Source: Beijerinckiaceae bacterium (lineage in GTDB: Bacteria; Pseudomonadota; Alphaproteobacteria; Rhizobiales; Beijerinckiaceae). Taken from it: a DNA stretch of 38,875 bases. Every line of letters starts with the position of its first letter. Within the stretch, counting starts at the first letter, position 1. Made by a program: the position numbers and the translations under genes. The DNA lies in the NCBI GenBank assembly GCA_004298435.1, contig SCSF01000073.1, forward strand, positions 1 to 38,875. Reading direction: 5' to 3'. Shown here one piece after another: positions 26,245-34,037 of this stretch. A model generated the notes under the pieces. That model did no database searches and had not been told where the DNA came from. It worked only from the letters and a program-made list of their open reading frames with translations.

Positions 26245-26318
26245 GCCGCTAAAAACCTCCCGCTGGCTCGATTTGGGGGGTTTCAGCCGATTAAGAAGGC
26301 GCGCTCGCGAATCCCTTT

Positions 26319-26447
26319 TCAGGTCGCCGCGCGGCGCGCATCGATAATCCGCAGCAGATGACTCGCGAGCATCACCTGTTCGCGCGCTTCGGCTGGATCA
26401 GATGTTATACTCGCCAAATAATTGGGCCGCCAAGGTACTGACGACAC
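26319..26447 (-). CDS. Short ORF (42 aa), phage-associated style
   Basis: GTG start at 26447 with GAGGG about eight bases upstream, stop TGA at 26319-26321. The product has a clean amphipathic helix (PAEAREQVMLASHLLRIIDA). It lies upstream of the tail-gene remnant on the same strand. Could be a real small gene or the end of a decayed longer one. Confidence 0.35.
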   Translation of the reverse strand: MSSVPWRPNYLASITSDPAEAREQVMLASHLLRIIDARRAAT

Positions 26448-26574
26448 CGTGACGGCCCTCGGCCACAGACCGCGTAGGGGGGCGAACCATGACCAGTTTT
26501 GGATGCTACCACACTTCCATCCCGCACACGCTCCTAGCGGGCATTTGAAGAAGGGAGTTCTGTGACGCCCCGTA

Positions 26575-26868
26575 TCACCAACGGTGATGCCAATGATGCC
26601 AATGATGCCACCGGTGCCAATGATGCCAACGGTGCCAGCGGTGCCAGCGGTGCCAGCGCCAGTAAGGACCGGGAACCCAATGGCAGCCCCAATAGCCGCA
26701 AACGTAGCGGACCTGTTGAATGTTCTGCTGAACGTTCTGAATATCGCTTGTCGTCGCTATGCCTGAGTCGAGACCTTGCATCGGTGTGGCAGATGCCGAT
26801 TGTGCTACGAAGCCCAAGCCGCTGAAGGCGAGACCAGCGACAAGGGCCATTTTGAGCCTACTCTTCAT
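26575..26868 (-). CDS. Small secreted His/Trp-repeat protein
   Basis: 97 aa. Signal peptide (MALVAGLAFSGLGFVAQSASA), a short linker with NVQQNIQQVRYVCGYWGC, then a C-terminal tail made of repeated Trp-His-Arg or Trp-His-His triplets. The start at 26868 is set by GGAGGA just upstream; an ATG at 26880 overlaps that site. The tail could bind copper, nickel or zinc, but that is inference from composition. Proteins with VCxxxGxC and His/Trp-rich tails occur widely in Hyphomicrobiales. Confidence 0.7.
   Translation of the reverse strand: MKSRLKMALVAGLAFSGLGFVAQSASATPMQGLDSGIATTSDIQNVQQNIQQVRYVCGYWGCHWVPGPYWRWHRWHRWHRWHHWHRWHHWHHWHHRW
26577..26660. repeat. 9-bp tandem repeats encoding Trp-His-(His/Arg)
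   Basis: About nine imperfect copies of a nine-base unit of the type GATGCCAAT / GGTGCCAGC (plus strand). They encode the repeated tripeptide of the secreted protein on the minus strand. Slippage at these repeats would change tail length in multiples of three residues without a frameshift. Confidence 0.75.
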
Positions 26869-27028
26869 ACAGTCCTCCATCTGTTTCGAAGCCCCCGCCC
26901 AATCAAGCTCACATAACGCGCGTGAATGTCCGCTGAACTGCGGCTGAATACCTCATCGATACCATCACGTTTGCCGACAGCAGCCGCTCGTCCCTGGGCC
27001 GAATGCTTCACAAAAAGACCTTCCATAG

Positions 27029-27138
27029 TTGACGCCAGCCTAGACACAGTTATTTAGACGACCAGGCCGCCGATGGCGGTCCTAACTCCTGAATTGGCAT
27101 TTGGGGTGGATCCATCACAATGGGTCCGCCCCTTTTTT
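27029..27138 (+). ncRNA. Candidate small RNA: promoter, hairpin and terminator without an ORF
   Basis: A sigma-70-like promoter TTGACG (27029-27034), 16-bp spacer, TATTTA (27051-27056) is followed by a hairpin with arms around 27065-27071 and 27075-27081. Then comes a strong terminator hairpin, GGGGTGGATCC (27103-27113) with GGGTCCGCCCC (27122-27132), pairing with two G-U pairs on the plus strand only, then six T (27133-27138). The predicted transcript is about 75 nt from roughly 27063. No start codon with a ribosome binding site lies inside. Known family: none that I recognise. Confidence 0.45.
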
Positions 27139-27183
27139 GCGCTAGGTGGACCTTGCGTGCGCGAGAGGTGTGCGCGAAAGCAC

Positions 27184-28209
27184 TCAGCTACGGGGCATTT
27201 CCCGCCGTACCTCTTCCGCCGGTTTGTCTTCGCGCAGGCCGACGAAAACTGTGTGGCGCAAGAGATTGTCCGCCGTCCATGTCAGGTAAGTCACCTCAGC
27301 CACCAATTCTGGCTTGACCCAGTGAACGCGCGAAAGCTCCAGCGGTGATCCGAAGCGGCTTTTGCGCGGCGGCTTCTCGTCTAATGGCATATTCGCAATG
27401 GCCAGCGCTTCGAGCTTTTCGTGCAAATTGCGTAGCGTCTGTTGCGACATACCTGTTCCGACGCGGCCAGCATAGAGCAAGCGCCCGATGGAATCATAGT
27501 AGCCGAGAAGCAAAGAACCGATGAGGACGCGCGCGCCTTCGGGATCAGTCCAGCCGACGATGATGAACTCGCTTCGGTTAAGACATTTCGACTTGACCCA
27601 TGTGCCGCGTTCGCCGGGCTTGTAGGGCTGGTCGATCCTCTTGGAGACAAGGCCCTCCAGCCCATGTTCACAGGCGGCTTTCCGTAAGCGTTCGCCATCG
27701 GCTGAATCATGCTCGCTGTAAGCGATGCCGTGCGGCGGCGATTCCAGAACTTTTTCCAAGCGAGCCTTGCGTTCCCCAAGCGGCAAGAAACCAATTGCCT
27801 CGCCATCAATGAACAGGAGATCAAACGCAAAATAGACGAGCGAACTACTACCACTGTCGCTGGCTGCTTGGATAAGTGAAAACGACGTGACACCATCTGG
27901 CCGCACGCCGCACAATTCGCCGTCGATATAGGCGCTTTCGACCGGCAGCTTTGAGAGAGCCGCGGCTGTCTCGGGATATTTGCCGGTCCAATCCAGCCCT
28001 GAGCGCGTCAGCAAGGTCACCTGGCCATGCTCGATGCGAGCGCCCATGCGATAGCCATCGAATTTGATTTCATGGACCCATCGCGGGCCGCTGGGCGCTT
28101 TCTCCATGAGGCGGCACAATTCGGGCTCGACCCAACGTGGAGGTTCAGCCGCTGCCTTTGAGGACAATTTGCCGCGCTTTGCTGCGGCTGATCGGGTGTT
28201 ACGCGCCAT
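27184..28209 (-). CDS. Stand-alone ATP-dependent DNA ligase (LigD ligase-domain type)
   Basis: 341 aa. The adenylation motif HEIKFDGYRMGARI carries the catalytic Lys. Other nucleotidyltransferase motifs follow: AYIDGELCGV, YFAFDLLFIDG, EGLVSKRIDQPY and WVKSKCLNRSEF. The OB domain has RVGTGMS and ends in TVFVGLREDKPAEEV, typical of the LigD ligase domain. No polymerase or phosphoesterase domain and no Ku gene are present in the window, so it is a single-domain form. Start at 28209 has GGAG upstream; a GTG at 28224 would overlap that site. Probably cargo, possibly used in end repair of the element. Confidence 0.9.
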   Translation of the reverse strand: MARNTRSAAAKRGKLSSKAAAEPPRWVEPELCRLMEKAPSGPRWVHEIKFDGYRMGARIEHGQVTLLTRSGLDWTGKYPETAAALSKLPVESAYIDGELCGVRPDGVTSFSLIQAASDSGSSSLVYFAFDLLFIDGEAIGFLPLGERKARLEKVLESPPHGIAYSEHDSADGERLRKAACEHGLEGLVSKRIDQPYKPGERGTWVKSKCLNRSEFIIVGWTDPEGARVLIGSLLLGYYDSIGRLLYAGRVGTGMSQQTLRNLHEKLEALAIANMPLDEKPPRKSRFGSPLELSRVHWVKPELVAEVTYLTWTADNLLRHTVFVGLREDKPAEEVRREMPRS

Positions 28210-28305
28210 ACCGGTACTCCACACGATTCAAGCGCGAGCGGTGCGACTCGTTCCAAAGTCGAGTATTAAATGCGCAGTTCACTAACGTCTTAAAGGGACC
28301 TCGGA

Positions 28306-28737
28306 ATGCTGGGACGCTTCAAATCATTTGCCGCGCTAGGTTTCATATTCACAATCAGCGCGACCGAAGCCGCTACCCTCAAGGGAAATGAGGCCTGTTG
28401 GGCCGACAATTCTCGGCAGGACATTTCTTGCCAAGCCCTCACGGAGCGCTTCCTACTGAGTATCGAGGGGGCGACCGAAGACGAAGTGGTCCAAGCGATG
28501 GGCGTCCGTGGACGCCTCACCGCTGATGGATTCTTGCATTTCACGAGCAATTACGCTCAGGGGGAGCGTGGGGCTACAGGCGATGTCAATTTCACTTTTA
28601 AGAGCGGCCGGGCCGCCATCATCTCGGCCTTTGTCGATACGAGTGGCGAACCGCGCGAATTCTTGTGGAACGCGGACCTTCTGCCTGCGGCATGTTTCGA
28701 CGGCAGCGCGACGTTAAAGCCATGCAACAACAACTAG
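28306..28737 (+). CDS. Small exported protein, unknown function
   Basis: 143 aa with a signal peptide (FAALGFIFTISATEA). The mature part has four cysteines (in NEACW, ISCQA, PAACF and LKPCN), suggesting two disulfides. AAGGGA lies upstream of the start. I do not recognise a family. Divergent from the ligase gene, with about 95 bases between them that must hold both promoters. Confidence 0.6.
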   Translation: MLGRFKSFAALGFIFTISATEAATLKGNEACWADNSRQDISCQALTERFLLSIEGATEDEVVQAMGVRGRLTADGFLHFTSNYAQGERGATGDVNFTFKSGRAAIISAFVDTSGEPREFLWNADLLPAACFDGSATLKPCNNN

Positions 28738-29299
28738 TGTCTGCCCGCATGCAGCGAATGCATTCTCGGGCCGACGAACCGTCTAACGGGAAATTACGGA
28801 ATATCCGTAGGTGCGGAACGGTTTCGGACCGTTTAAAAAAGAACCCTGCGCGTTATACCTTTTTGGGGCCAGCGGTACAACTCCGAGGTAGGCGCACTGT
28901 GTTCCCTACTACCCATTGGCTCAGCCGCAGCATTCCGTAGCCCACACGCCGTTCGCTTGAACAGGGTTGCCATGAACGGCTGCTAATTCGGGAAATCGAT
29001 GACTGCCATTGCTTACTCCTACACGCCTGCCGGGGCGGCATGAGCATGGTCATGGTCAACTCACACCACCCCGGCGCTCTTGTGGTCGCGACCATCGCGA
29101 TGGTCGTTTCAGAGTTCTCGCCACGCCCGCAGAAGTGGGGGGAGCGGACCGCGAGAAATTCGGCGGTTATTTCGCAATCGCCACTCACCGAATTGGCGAC
29201 CCCGGCGAAAGACCTTGCTCCGGAGGGTCCCACGGTAGCAAAGTGAAAAACCGGGACTTCCCCGCCGCGAATGGTTAGGACACGCCGGGGATTCAAAAA
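28738..29299. other. 562-base stretch with hairpins and gene remnants
   Basis: No intact gene is convincing. Just after the exported-protein gene lie two hairpins: TACGGA/TCCGTA (28795-28809) and AACGGT/ACCGTT (28817-28833); the second is followed by only three T and is a weak terminator candidate. On the minus strand a well-placed AGGAGT site precedes ATG at 29009, but the frame stops after eight codons (see the 28833-29009 entry). The 29010-29299 part shows no supportable ORF. Confidence 0.4.
28833..29009 (-). pseudogene. Short gene interrupted by an in-frame TAG
   Basis: An ATG at 29009 with AGGAGT upstream encodes MAVIDFPN, then TAG (28983-28985). The same frame continues through an ATG at 28973 for another 46 residues (MATLFKRTACGLRNAAAEPM onward) to TAA at 28833. 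The VIDFP start is common in small Hyphomicrobiales proteins. Best read as one small gene broken by a nonsense mutation; two tiny genes are the alternative. Confidence 0.35.
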
Positions 29300-29845
29300 T
29301 CAATCATGTGTTGCCGTTGTCGGTGCCATGCGCATGCCCTTCATTCTGGGATCAACCGGCTTGGGGGGCGGACCGTAAGGTGATCCCGCTGGCGTTGGCT
29401 GAAGCGGTTCAAGTCCGCTCAAATTACTCTCATGCTCACGAATGAATGAAACAACGCTCGCTTCCTGTTTGTGCGCCCAAATTAGCCGGTTGAGCACGAG
29501 GTCAGAGTCAGCGTTTTGCTCCAGCCACAATTTCCAAAACGCTGCCGGAACATTCTTCGTGACGGCATAATCGGCATTGACGATTCCGCCCTGCAAGTGA
29601 ATGCCGTCGCGATTGTAGCCCTTGATGACAACAACATTGTCCGGGCCTCCGATCTGCCTCGCCTGCTTTACCGTGCGCGTTCCGGAAGGCCCATGCCCTT
29701 CGGTTTCGACCATTTCGAAAACACGCAAGCGCAATGGCATTGGAAACTTTAGACATACCGAAACATAGCTGCCATCGTGTGGCACCACTTCGTTTTTGCG
29801 GCGCGTTGGCGGAATGATCAGTTTTTTGCGGTTAGCGGTCCGCAT
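29300..29845 (-). CDS. Phage-operon protein of unknown function (181 aa)
   Basis: Last gene of the terminase operon. Mixed alpha/beta composition with VVVIKGYNRDGIHLQGGIVN in the middle, an aromatic helix (AAFWKLWLEQNAD) and a Pro-rich tail (PPPKPVDPRM). Start at 29845 is set by GGGAGGA and overlaps the upstream gene by 14 bases; a longer frame from 29887 lacks support. Too small and dissimilar to be a major capsid protein as far as I can tell. Confidence 0.65.
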   Translation of the reverse strand: MRTANRKKLIIPPTRRKNEVVPHDGSYVSVCLKFPMPLRLRVFEMVETEGHGPSGTRTVKQARQIGGPDNVVVIKGYNRDGIHLQGGIVNADYAVTKNVPAAFWKLWLEQNADSDLVLNRLIWAHKQEASVVSFIREHESNLSGLEPLQPTPAGSPYGPPPKPVDPRMKGMRMAPTTATHD

Positions 29846-30140
29846 TTTCAAATCCTCCCGAGGTTGTTGCGCGCAAGAAAAATTCAACTTCTCCGCCGGG
29901 CATCCATTCGTGGCCTTCGCGAACGAGTTGCCAAATTCCTCGCCCGTGCCAATTGCCGCCGCATAGCAAAACGTCGCTCGTTATCGGGACAAGCATGATC
30001 GGTGCGCCACAACGTTCAAGCAGGTCCATAGCGTCGTAAGCGGCAGACAGGTCGTTAATGAGTTCGACCGATGTGCCGTCGTACTCGAAGTCCGCAACCG
30101 GCACACGGTCTTTCCGCAGGGTCCACTTTGCCATTGTCAC
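29832..30140 (-). CDS. Small phage-operon protein (about 102 aa)
   Basis: Compact protein with a short beta-rich start (KWTLRKDRVPVADFEYDG) and a GGNWHGRGIWQLVREG segment. The start is either the GTG at 30140, overlapping the previous stop as GTGA, or the ATG at 30134; AGGAGC lies just upstream. No family recognised. Part of a tightly overlapping operon. Confidence 0.6.
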   Translation of the reverse strand: MTMAKWTLRKDRVPVADFEYDGTSVELINDLSAAYDAMDLLERCGAPIMLVPITSDVLLCGGNWHGRGIWQLVREGHEWMPGGEVEFFLRATTSGGFENADR

Positions 30141-30967
30141 GCGCTCCTAATTCTTGCGGCCATCGGAAACCGCTCTGCGAACGATTGCGAGGGGCGGCGA
30201 ACGGCGCTGTCCATTGCAGACCGGCGTGGCGCTGGCGTGGTGTCGCCAAGCAAGCGCCGGTCATGCACGGGCGTGCCGTCGTTGTACTGAGGTGACGCCG
30301 CTCCAGTAATGCGGCTGGCTTCTGGAAAGCGCCGGTTGAAACTATCCATGGCAGCTTGCTTTGGAAGTTTGCGCTTGTCGCCCGCAATGTCGGCTTTCTG
30401 TGACAAGGGGCGCTTGCCACCGCCAACCTGCGGCTGGCCTGAGAATGTAGGCGGGTCATCTTCGGCAACTTCGTCGTCTTCGTCATCATCGCCATTGAGA
30501 AGCGCTTGAAGAGCGGCGCATTCCTCTGGCGAGAGTTTGCCAGCGACAAGCTGCATAATCTTTTCGGAAAGATCGTTTTCGTCTGTATCTTTTACAAATC
30601 CATTCTTGGTCACGGCGGCATCATCCGTGGCATCAGGTTCGACAATTGAATCGTGCTTGCCGACCGGCTTTTTACCGAACTGATTTTCCTCGTACTGACT
30701 CACTTTGTTTTCCGGCTCATCGCCCAGCATTTGCATCAACTTTTTCGCCGTTTCATCAGGCGATGCCTGATCGTTGGCAAGGTTGCCACGCAACCGTGCG
30801 GCAAGTGCGTGATGGACGGCGAATCTCTGCCGTTTCCAGTCACCTCTCAGCAATGGCTCAATATCAGACGCAAGGATGGGCTTTGCGTCCTTGGCGAGCA
30901 CCGTGCGAGCGCATGATGCGAGCAAGGCGCTATAGGCTCGGGGCGAAACGGTGACTTTCGTGTTCAT
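30137..30967 (-). CDS. Phage-operon protein with acidic, disordered middle (276 aa)
   Basis: N-terminal helical part (VSPRAYSALLASCARTVL), then a low-complexity acidic stretch around residue 160 (DDDEDDEVAEDD), then a basic C-terminus with a repeated motif (AMDSFNRRFPEASRI and later SFAERFPMAARI). The acidic, helical make-up and position after terminase recall scaffolding proteins, but nothing proves it. AAAGGA precedes the ATG at 30967. It is 56 bases after the M41-like gene. Confidence 0.65.
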   Translation of the reverse strand: MNTKVTVSPRAYSALLASCARTVLAKDAKPILASDIEPLLRGDWKRQRFAVHHALAARLRGNLANDQASPDETAKKLMQMLGDEPENKVSQYEENQFGKKPVGKHDSIVEPDATDDAAVTKNGFVKDTDENDLSEKIMQLVAGKLSPEECAALQALLNGDDDEDDEVAEDDPPTFSGQPQVGGGKRPLSQKADIAGDKRKLPKQAAMDSFNRRFPEASRITGAASPQYNDGTPVHDRRLLGDTTPAPRRSAMDSAVRRPSQSFAERFPMAARIRSA

Positions 30968-31023
30968 CGAACGAATCCTTTCATTATTTCAAGCCATAAG
31001 AGTGTCGAGTGTAATCGGCCATT

Positions 31024-31428
31024 TTAGGCAACCTTCTTAAGCATCAACCTATCGGCCAGGATTTGAATCTCTTTACGTTTTGCAAATACCAAAGAGGTTG
31101 CGCGGCGTTCGCAATCGAGAGCACGCAAATCGGCCTCAAACAGACCAACCTGTTCGGCCATCTTTGCGGTTAATTCGATTTCGTCTTTTCGGTCGCCACG
31201 GAAAACACTTTCGTCGCTTGGATCGCCAATGAGTAACCGCTCGGCAATCGGTCCGGCCAAAGTGACAATCAGGCTGCGTTCAATTTCGCTGATGTTTTGT
31301 TCGGGGCAGCGTGTGCGTACACGGCCACTGTTGCTGTCCAAGGCGATGCCTTCGACTTTGATGCCCAATGCTGCGGCAATAACCGCATGTCCGGCTTCAT
31401 GGATCGCTACAGTTCGCAGGGAGTTCAC
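31024..31428 (-). CDS. Peptidase M41 (FtsH protease domain)-like protein without AAA module
   Basis: 134 aa. The zinc motif HEAGHAV lies at residues 10-16, with AGPIAERLL matching the FtsH GRxAE region and GDRKDEIELTAKMAEQVG matching the segment that supplies the third zinc ligand. FtsH has a membrane anchor and AAA ATPase before this domain; both are missing. The GTG at 31428 overlaps the terminase stop as GTGA, with AAGGGA upstream. Its place right after the large terminase is where many phages keep portal and prohead-protease genes, so a maturation-protease role is a reasonable but unproved idea. Confidence 0.78.
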   Translation of the reverse strand: MNSLRTVAIHEAGHAVIAAALGIKVEGIALDSNSGRVRTRCPEQNISEIERSLIVTLAGPIAERLLIGDPSDESVFRGDRKDEIELTAKMAEQVGLFEADLRALDCERRATSLVFAKRKEIQILADRLMLKKVA

Positions 31429-33086
31429 GAGCGCCGCTTCCCTTTTGTATGCAGGTCCCACAAATCGCTATAAGAAACGCTATGCGGCGAGCCATCAGGA
31501 CCGAATGTGGCCTCTGGCGAATGACCGGAACCCGCACGGATCGGCTCTGGTTGCGGCCCCGCACGCTGTGCTCGCCACCAAGCCTCGCTTTTCTCGCGCA
31601 TCGCGCGCTGTTCGGCGGTCGGGTGTGAAAAGTCTATGGCAAATGGACGTGAAGGCTGGCGTGCGCGAGCTAGCAGGGCGTCTGATATATTCATGGACGA
31701 TTTGACGGCTGCCGCCAATGACAAGGCGATTGCGGCGGAGTTCGCGAGGTCATCATGGCCCGGTCCCGGATCGATCCGTTCGCGCCCTGTCGAGAATGTG
31801 CGCCGCTCCAGTGAAGCGAACTGTCTGACCATTTTCGGATTGTCGAGCAGCCTTGCACGACCGGACGTAAACAGTGGCAGCGTGTCGATGTAAAATCCGC
31901 TGCGGTCCCGGCTGGGAGGCAAGAACTTGATGCCGTGTTTTGAAAACGCATCCGGCACCCATTCAGCGCCGTAGTTGTCACCTGTAGTTTGGTAACAGTG
32001 ATAATCCTTCAACAGCGCCGCGATCTCGGAAACGACGGCACTCGGATTGAACGGGGATTTGGCCTCGAAAAGGGCATCAAGGACGATCATGCCGTCCTTT
32101 TCACGATGCGCGATTGCCGCCGTGAAACTGTCGCCTCGCCCGCCAGACGGATCGCAACCGGCGATGTAGTGAATGTTTGGCTGCGGGGGACGAACGATGA
32201 CTCCGGGGTCAACGGCGGCGTCAAGCAGGTCGCGTGACAGGAAGCTGGCGAGGTCGTCACGCCAATGACTGAGATATTCGGCGGAATACCGTTGAGGGTC
32301 TTCCGCAAGCTTCTTTTCAATCGTGCGGGCGCTGTAGGTCGAATTAAACTGCCGCGTGGTTCCCAGCACGCAAAGCACATCTTCATCGTTCTTGCCAAAG
32401 TAATCGTGCCAGCGTTGATACAAGAGGCCGCTGCGTTTGTGTGCGCTCGAAATCATTATGAGGATTGAATCTGCGATACGACCGAGGCCAGGATTCACGG
32501 CGGTCAGAATTTCCGTATCCGGGTTTGCAAAGTTGACATCCCGCCAGAAGCCAATTTCATCCGCGATCACAGCCAAATAGGAGCGGCCTCGCAAGGTCCG
32601 GTAATTTGCCGTATGAATTTCGATCACGACATGATTAGTAAGCTCGATTGTTTCCGCGCCAATGCTGACGACAAGCTTCGCAAGGGCTGGCACTTCCTCA
32701 AAAGCGGCGCGGCAATAATCGTAAACGATGCTCGCTTGGCTTTTATCGACGGCCAAACAAAGCACGGTCGCGCGTTCGCCGGGGCGTAGCTTGCCGCGCG
32801 GGTCGAAACTAATGGCGCACGCGATGGCGAGCAGGCTGGCTACACTGTCCTTGCCGCCACCCCTGCCAACGATAGCAACCAATTCCTTCACGCGATGCTT
32901 TGGCGGGTCACGGTCGGCAATCTCGTTGAAAAGCTTCCGTTCCGCCGCCGTCAGCTTTTCGGCATAAGCGGCTTTGACTACCGCACGCCAGCGGTTCCAT
33001 GAGGGTCCGGCGAAGAACGGCCCGAGCAAGCGCGGCGCGCTCATAACCTCGATAGGCGAAAATGAGAGGCGGCGTGGGGCTGTCAT
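31425..33086 (-). CDS. Phage terminase large subunit
   Basis: 553-aa DNA-packaging motor. The ATPase domain has Walker A GRGGGKDS (74-81) and Walker B LAVIADE (171-177). The nuclease domain starts with the RNase-H-like strand YIAGCDPSGGRGDSF (Asp312) and has a later acidic site in GDNYGAEWVPDAF. Length and motif order are complete, so it appears functional. It overlaps the small-subunit gene as ATGA and the M41 gene as GTGA. Confidence 0.92.
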   Translation of the reverse strand: MTAPRRLSFSPIEVMSAPRLLGPFFAGPSWNRWRAVVKAAYAEKLTAAERKLFNEIADRDPPKHRVKELVAIVGRGGGKDSVASLLAIACAISFDPRGKLRPGERATVLCLAVDKSQASIVYDYCRAAFEEVPALAKLVVSIGAETIELTNHVVIEIHTANYRTLRGRSYLAVIADEIGFWRDVNFANPDTEILTAVNPGLGRIADSILIMISSAHKRSGLLYQRWHDYFGKNDEDVLCVLGTTRQFNSTYSARTIEKKLAEDPQRYSAEYLSHWRDDLASFLSRDLLDAAVDPGVIVRPPQPNIHYIAGCDPSGGRGDSFTAAIAHREKDGMIVLDALFEAKSPFNPSAVVSEIAALLKDYHCYQTTGDNYGAEWVPDAFSKHGIKFLPPSRDRSGFYIDTLPLFTSGRARLLDNPKMVRQFASLERRTFSTGRERIDPGPGHDDLANSAAIALSLAAAVKSSMNISDALLARARQPSRPFAIDFSHPTAEQRAMREKSEAWWRAQRAGPQPEPIRAGSGHSPEATFGPDGSPHSVSYSDLWDLHTKGKRRS

Positions 33087-33589
33087 TCGTCCACCCCCTC
33101 ATAATCGTCCTCAAGGGCCTCGTCGTCGGCTTCCGGGGCTCGCTGGCGCGCTTCGTCCAAATCCCGACGAATATCGTCCAAGGTAGGCGTGATGTCCCTC
33201 GGGCGGCGCTTCAAGCCTATCGTTTCGAGGATGCGGCGAAGGCCACCTGAAATCCTATTGTAGGCGTCCAAATCGGCTTCAACGCCAAGGCTCAACTGGC
33301 CCTCAATGCGCTCCAGTTCGCATTCGAGAACCGCAGCACGGCGGCAAAGGCTGATTTGGGCTTGGGACAGGCATTCGGGTCCGCCAAGGTCGTAGACGTG
33401 AGCTTGGGCGATGTCCTTCATTCGACGGTACCACGGCGAATTGCCGTCGCCTTCGATGAACGCCCTAGTCCCATTCGTTACGGCTGAACGCTTACGTCTC
33501 GTGGCGTCAACGTTTCGTGGCAAGCCGTCTCCAATGCGGCGTGTTGGCATGTCGCTTTTGGAATGGTTTTTGGCGGCTTCGGTACGCAT
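33083..33589 (-). CDS. Phage terminase small subunit-like protein
   Basis: 168 aa. The segment WYRRMKDIAQAHVYDLGG followed by LSQAQISLCRRAAVLECELE is typical of small terminase-type proteins in Hyphomicrobiales prophages; the C-terminus is acidic (EADDEALEDDYEGVDE). It should recognise the packaging site and load the large subunit. Start 33589 is used; an ATG at 33550 is possible, and neither has a strong ribosome binding site. First gene of the packaging operon. Confidence 0.78.
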   Translation of the reverse strand: MRTEAAKNHSKSDMPTRRIGDGLPRNVDATRRKRSAVTNGTRAFIEGDGNSPWYRRMKDIAQAHVYDLGGPECLSQAQISLCRRAAVLECELERIEGQLSLGVEADLDAYNRISGGLRRILETIGLKRRPRDITPTLDDIRRDLDEARQRAPEADDEALEDDYEGVDE

Positions 33590-33692
33590 CGTTTTTGCCG
33601 TTTTACGTTACCCAGCCGTTACCCCGGCTGCCATTCAAAGCTCAAAGCGTATTCTATCAGCTTGATTTCAAACAATTATCGTCTATAGGCCT

Positions 33693-33709
33693 ACGAATTG
33701 TCAATTCGT
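33693..33709. repeat. Perfect inverted repeat upstream of the packaging operon
   Basis: Seven-base arms ACGAATT and AATTCGT around GTC, about 105 bases upstream of the small terminase start. Symmetry and location fit a repressor operator; no repressor for it is identified. Confidence 0.45.
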
Positions 33710-33983
33710 TGCTCGCAAAATATAGGGCGGGCCGGGGCGGCTGGCAACCACATGTGGCGCACGCCAGCTTTTATTAGCTAATTGCAAGCTTGAGCGCGGG
33801 GTATCTTTGTCGAACCGGTTGGCCACAACAAATCTGGAAGCTTTAAGCGGCCTGCCCAAGGCGCGCCACCACCGGGAAAGCCCTGTAGACCCCGTTTCCG
33901 GCCCAGCAAACAGCCTTCTAATGTGAGGGGGTTGCCTGCCGGTTTCCGATAAGCTGTGCGAGCGGCCAGAATTGATTTTTCAC

Positions 33984-34025
33984 TTGTAAAGCGGCTGCCA
34001 CCTCATATATGGTACTTTTACCATA
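33984..34025 (+). promoter_or_regulatory. higBA promoter and operator
   Basis: TTGTAA (33984-33989) and TATATG (34006-34011), 16 bp apart, form a promoter-like pair. A palindrome TATGGTA-CTTT-TACCATA (34008-34025) covers the -10 box, the normal position for an autoregulatory HigA-type operator. Confidence 0.5.
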
Positions 34026-34037
34026 ATGGAGTGGGGG

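Larger units (their letters stand above)
33590..34037. promoter_or_regulatory. Divergent control region between packaging operon and HigBA pair
   Basis: 448 bases without a convincing gene. It contains GTTACCCAGCC / GTTACCCCGGC tandem units (33607-33628), which are the inverted form of the end repeats. It also holds a perfect inverted repeat ACGAATT-GTC-AATTCGT (33693-33709) and, at its right end, the higB promoter and operator. Promoters for the minus-strand operon should lie here. Confidence 0.5.

Noticed and set aside
26577-26660. Possible CRISPR-like repeat array
   Set aside because: Nine-base contiguous units with no spacers, explained by the Trp-His tripeptide repeats of the secreted protein.
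26865-27047. Minus-strand 60-codon frame upstream of the His/Trp protein
   Set aside because: Overlaps that gene's ribosome binding site; no ribosome binding site of its own and no recognisable similarity.
28817-28834. Hairpin after the exported-protein gene as a strong terminator
   Set aside because: The stem is good but only three T follow before an A run; kept only as a weak candidate in the region note.
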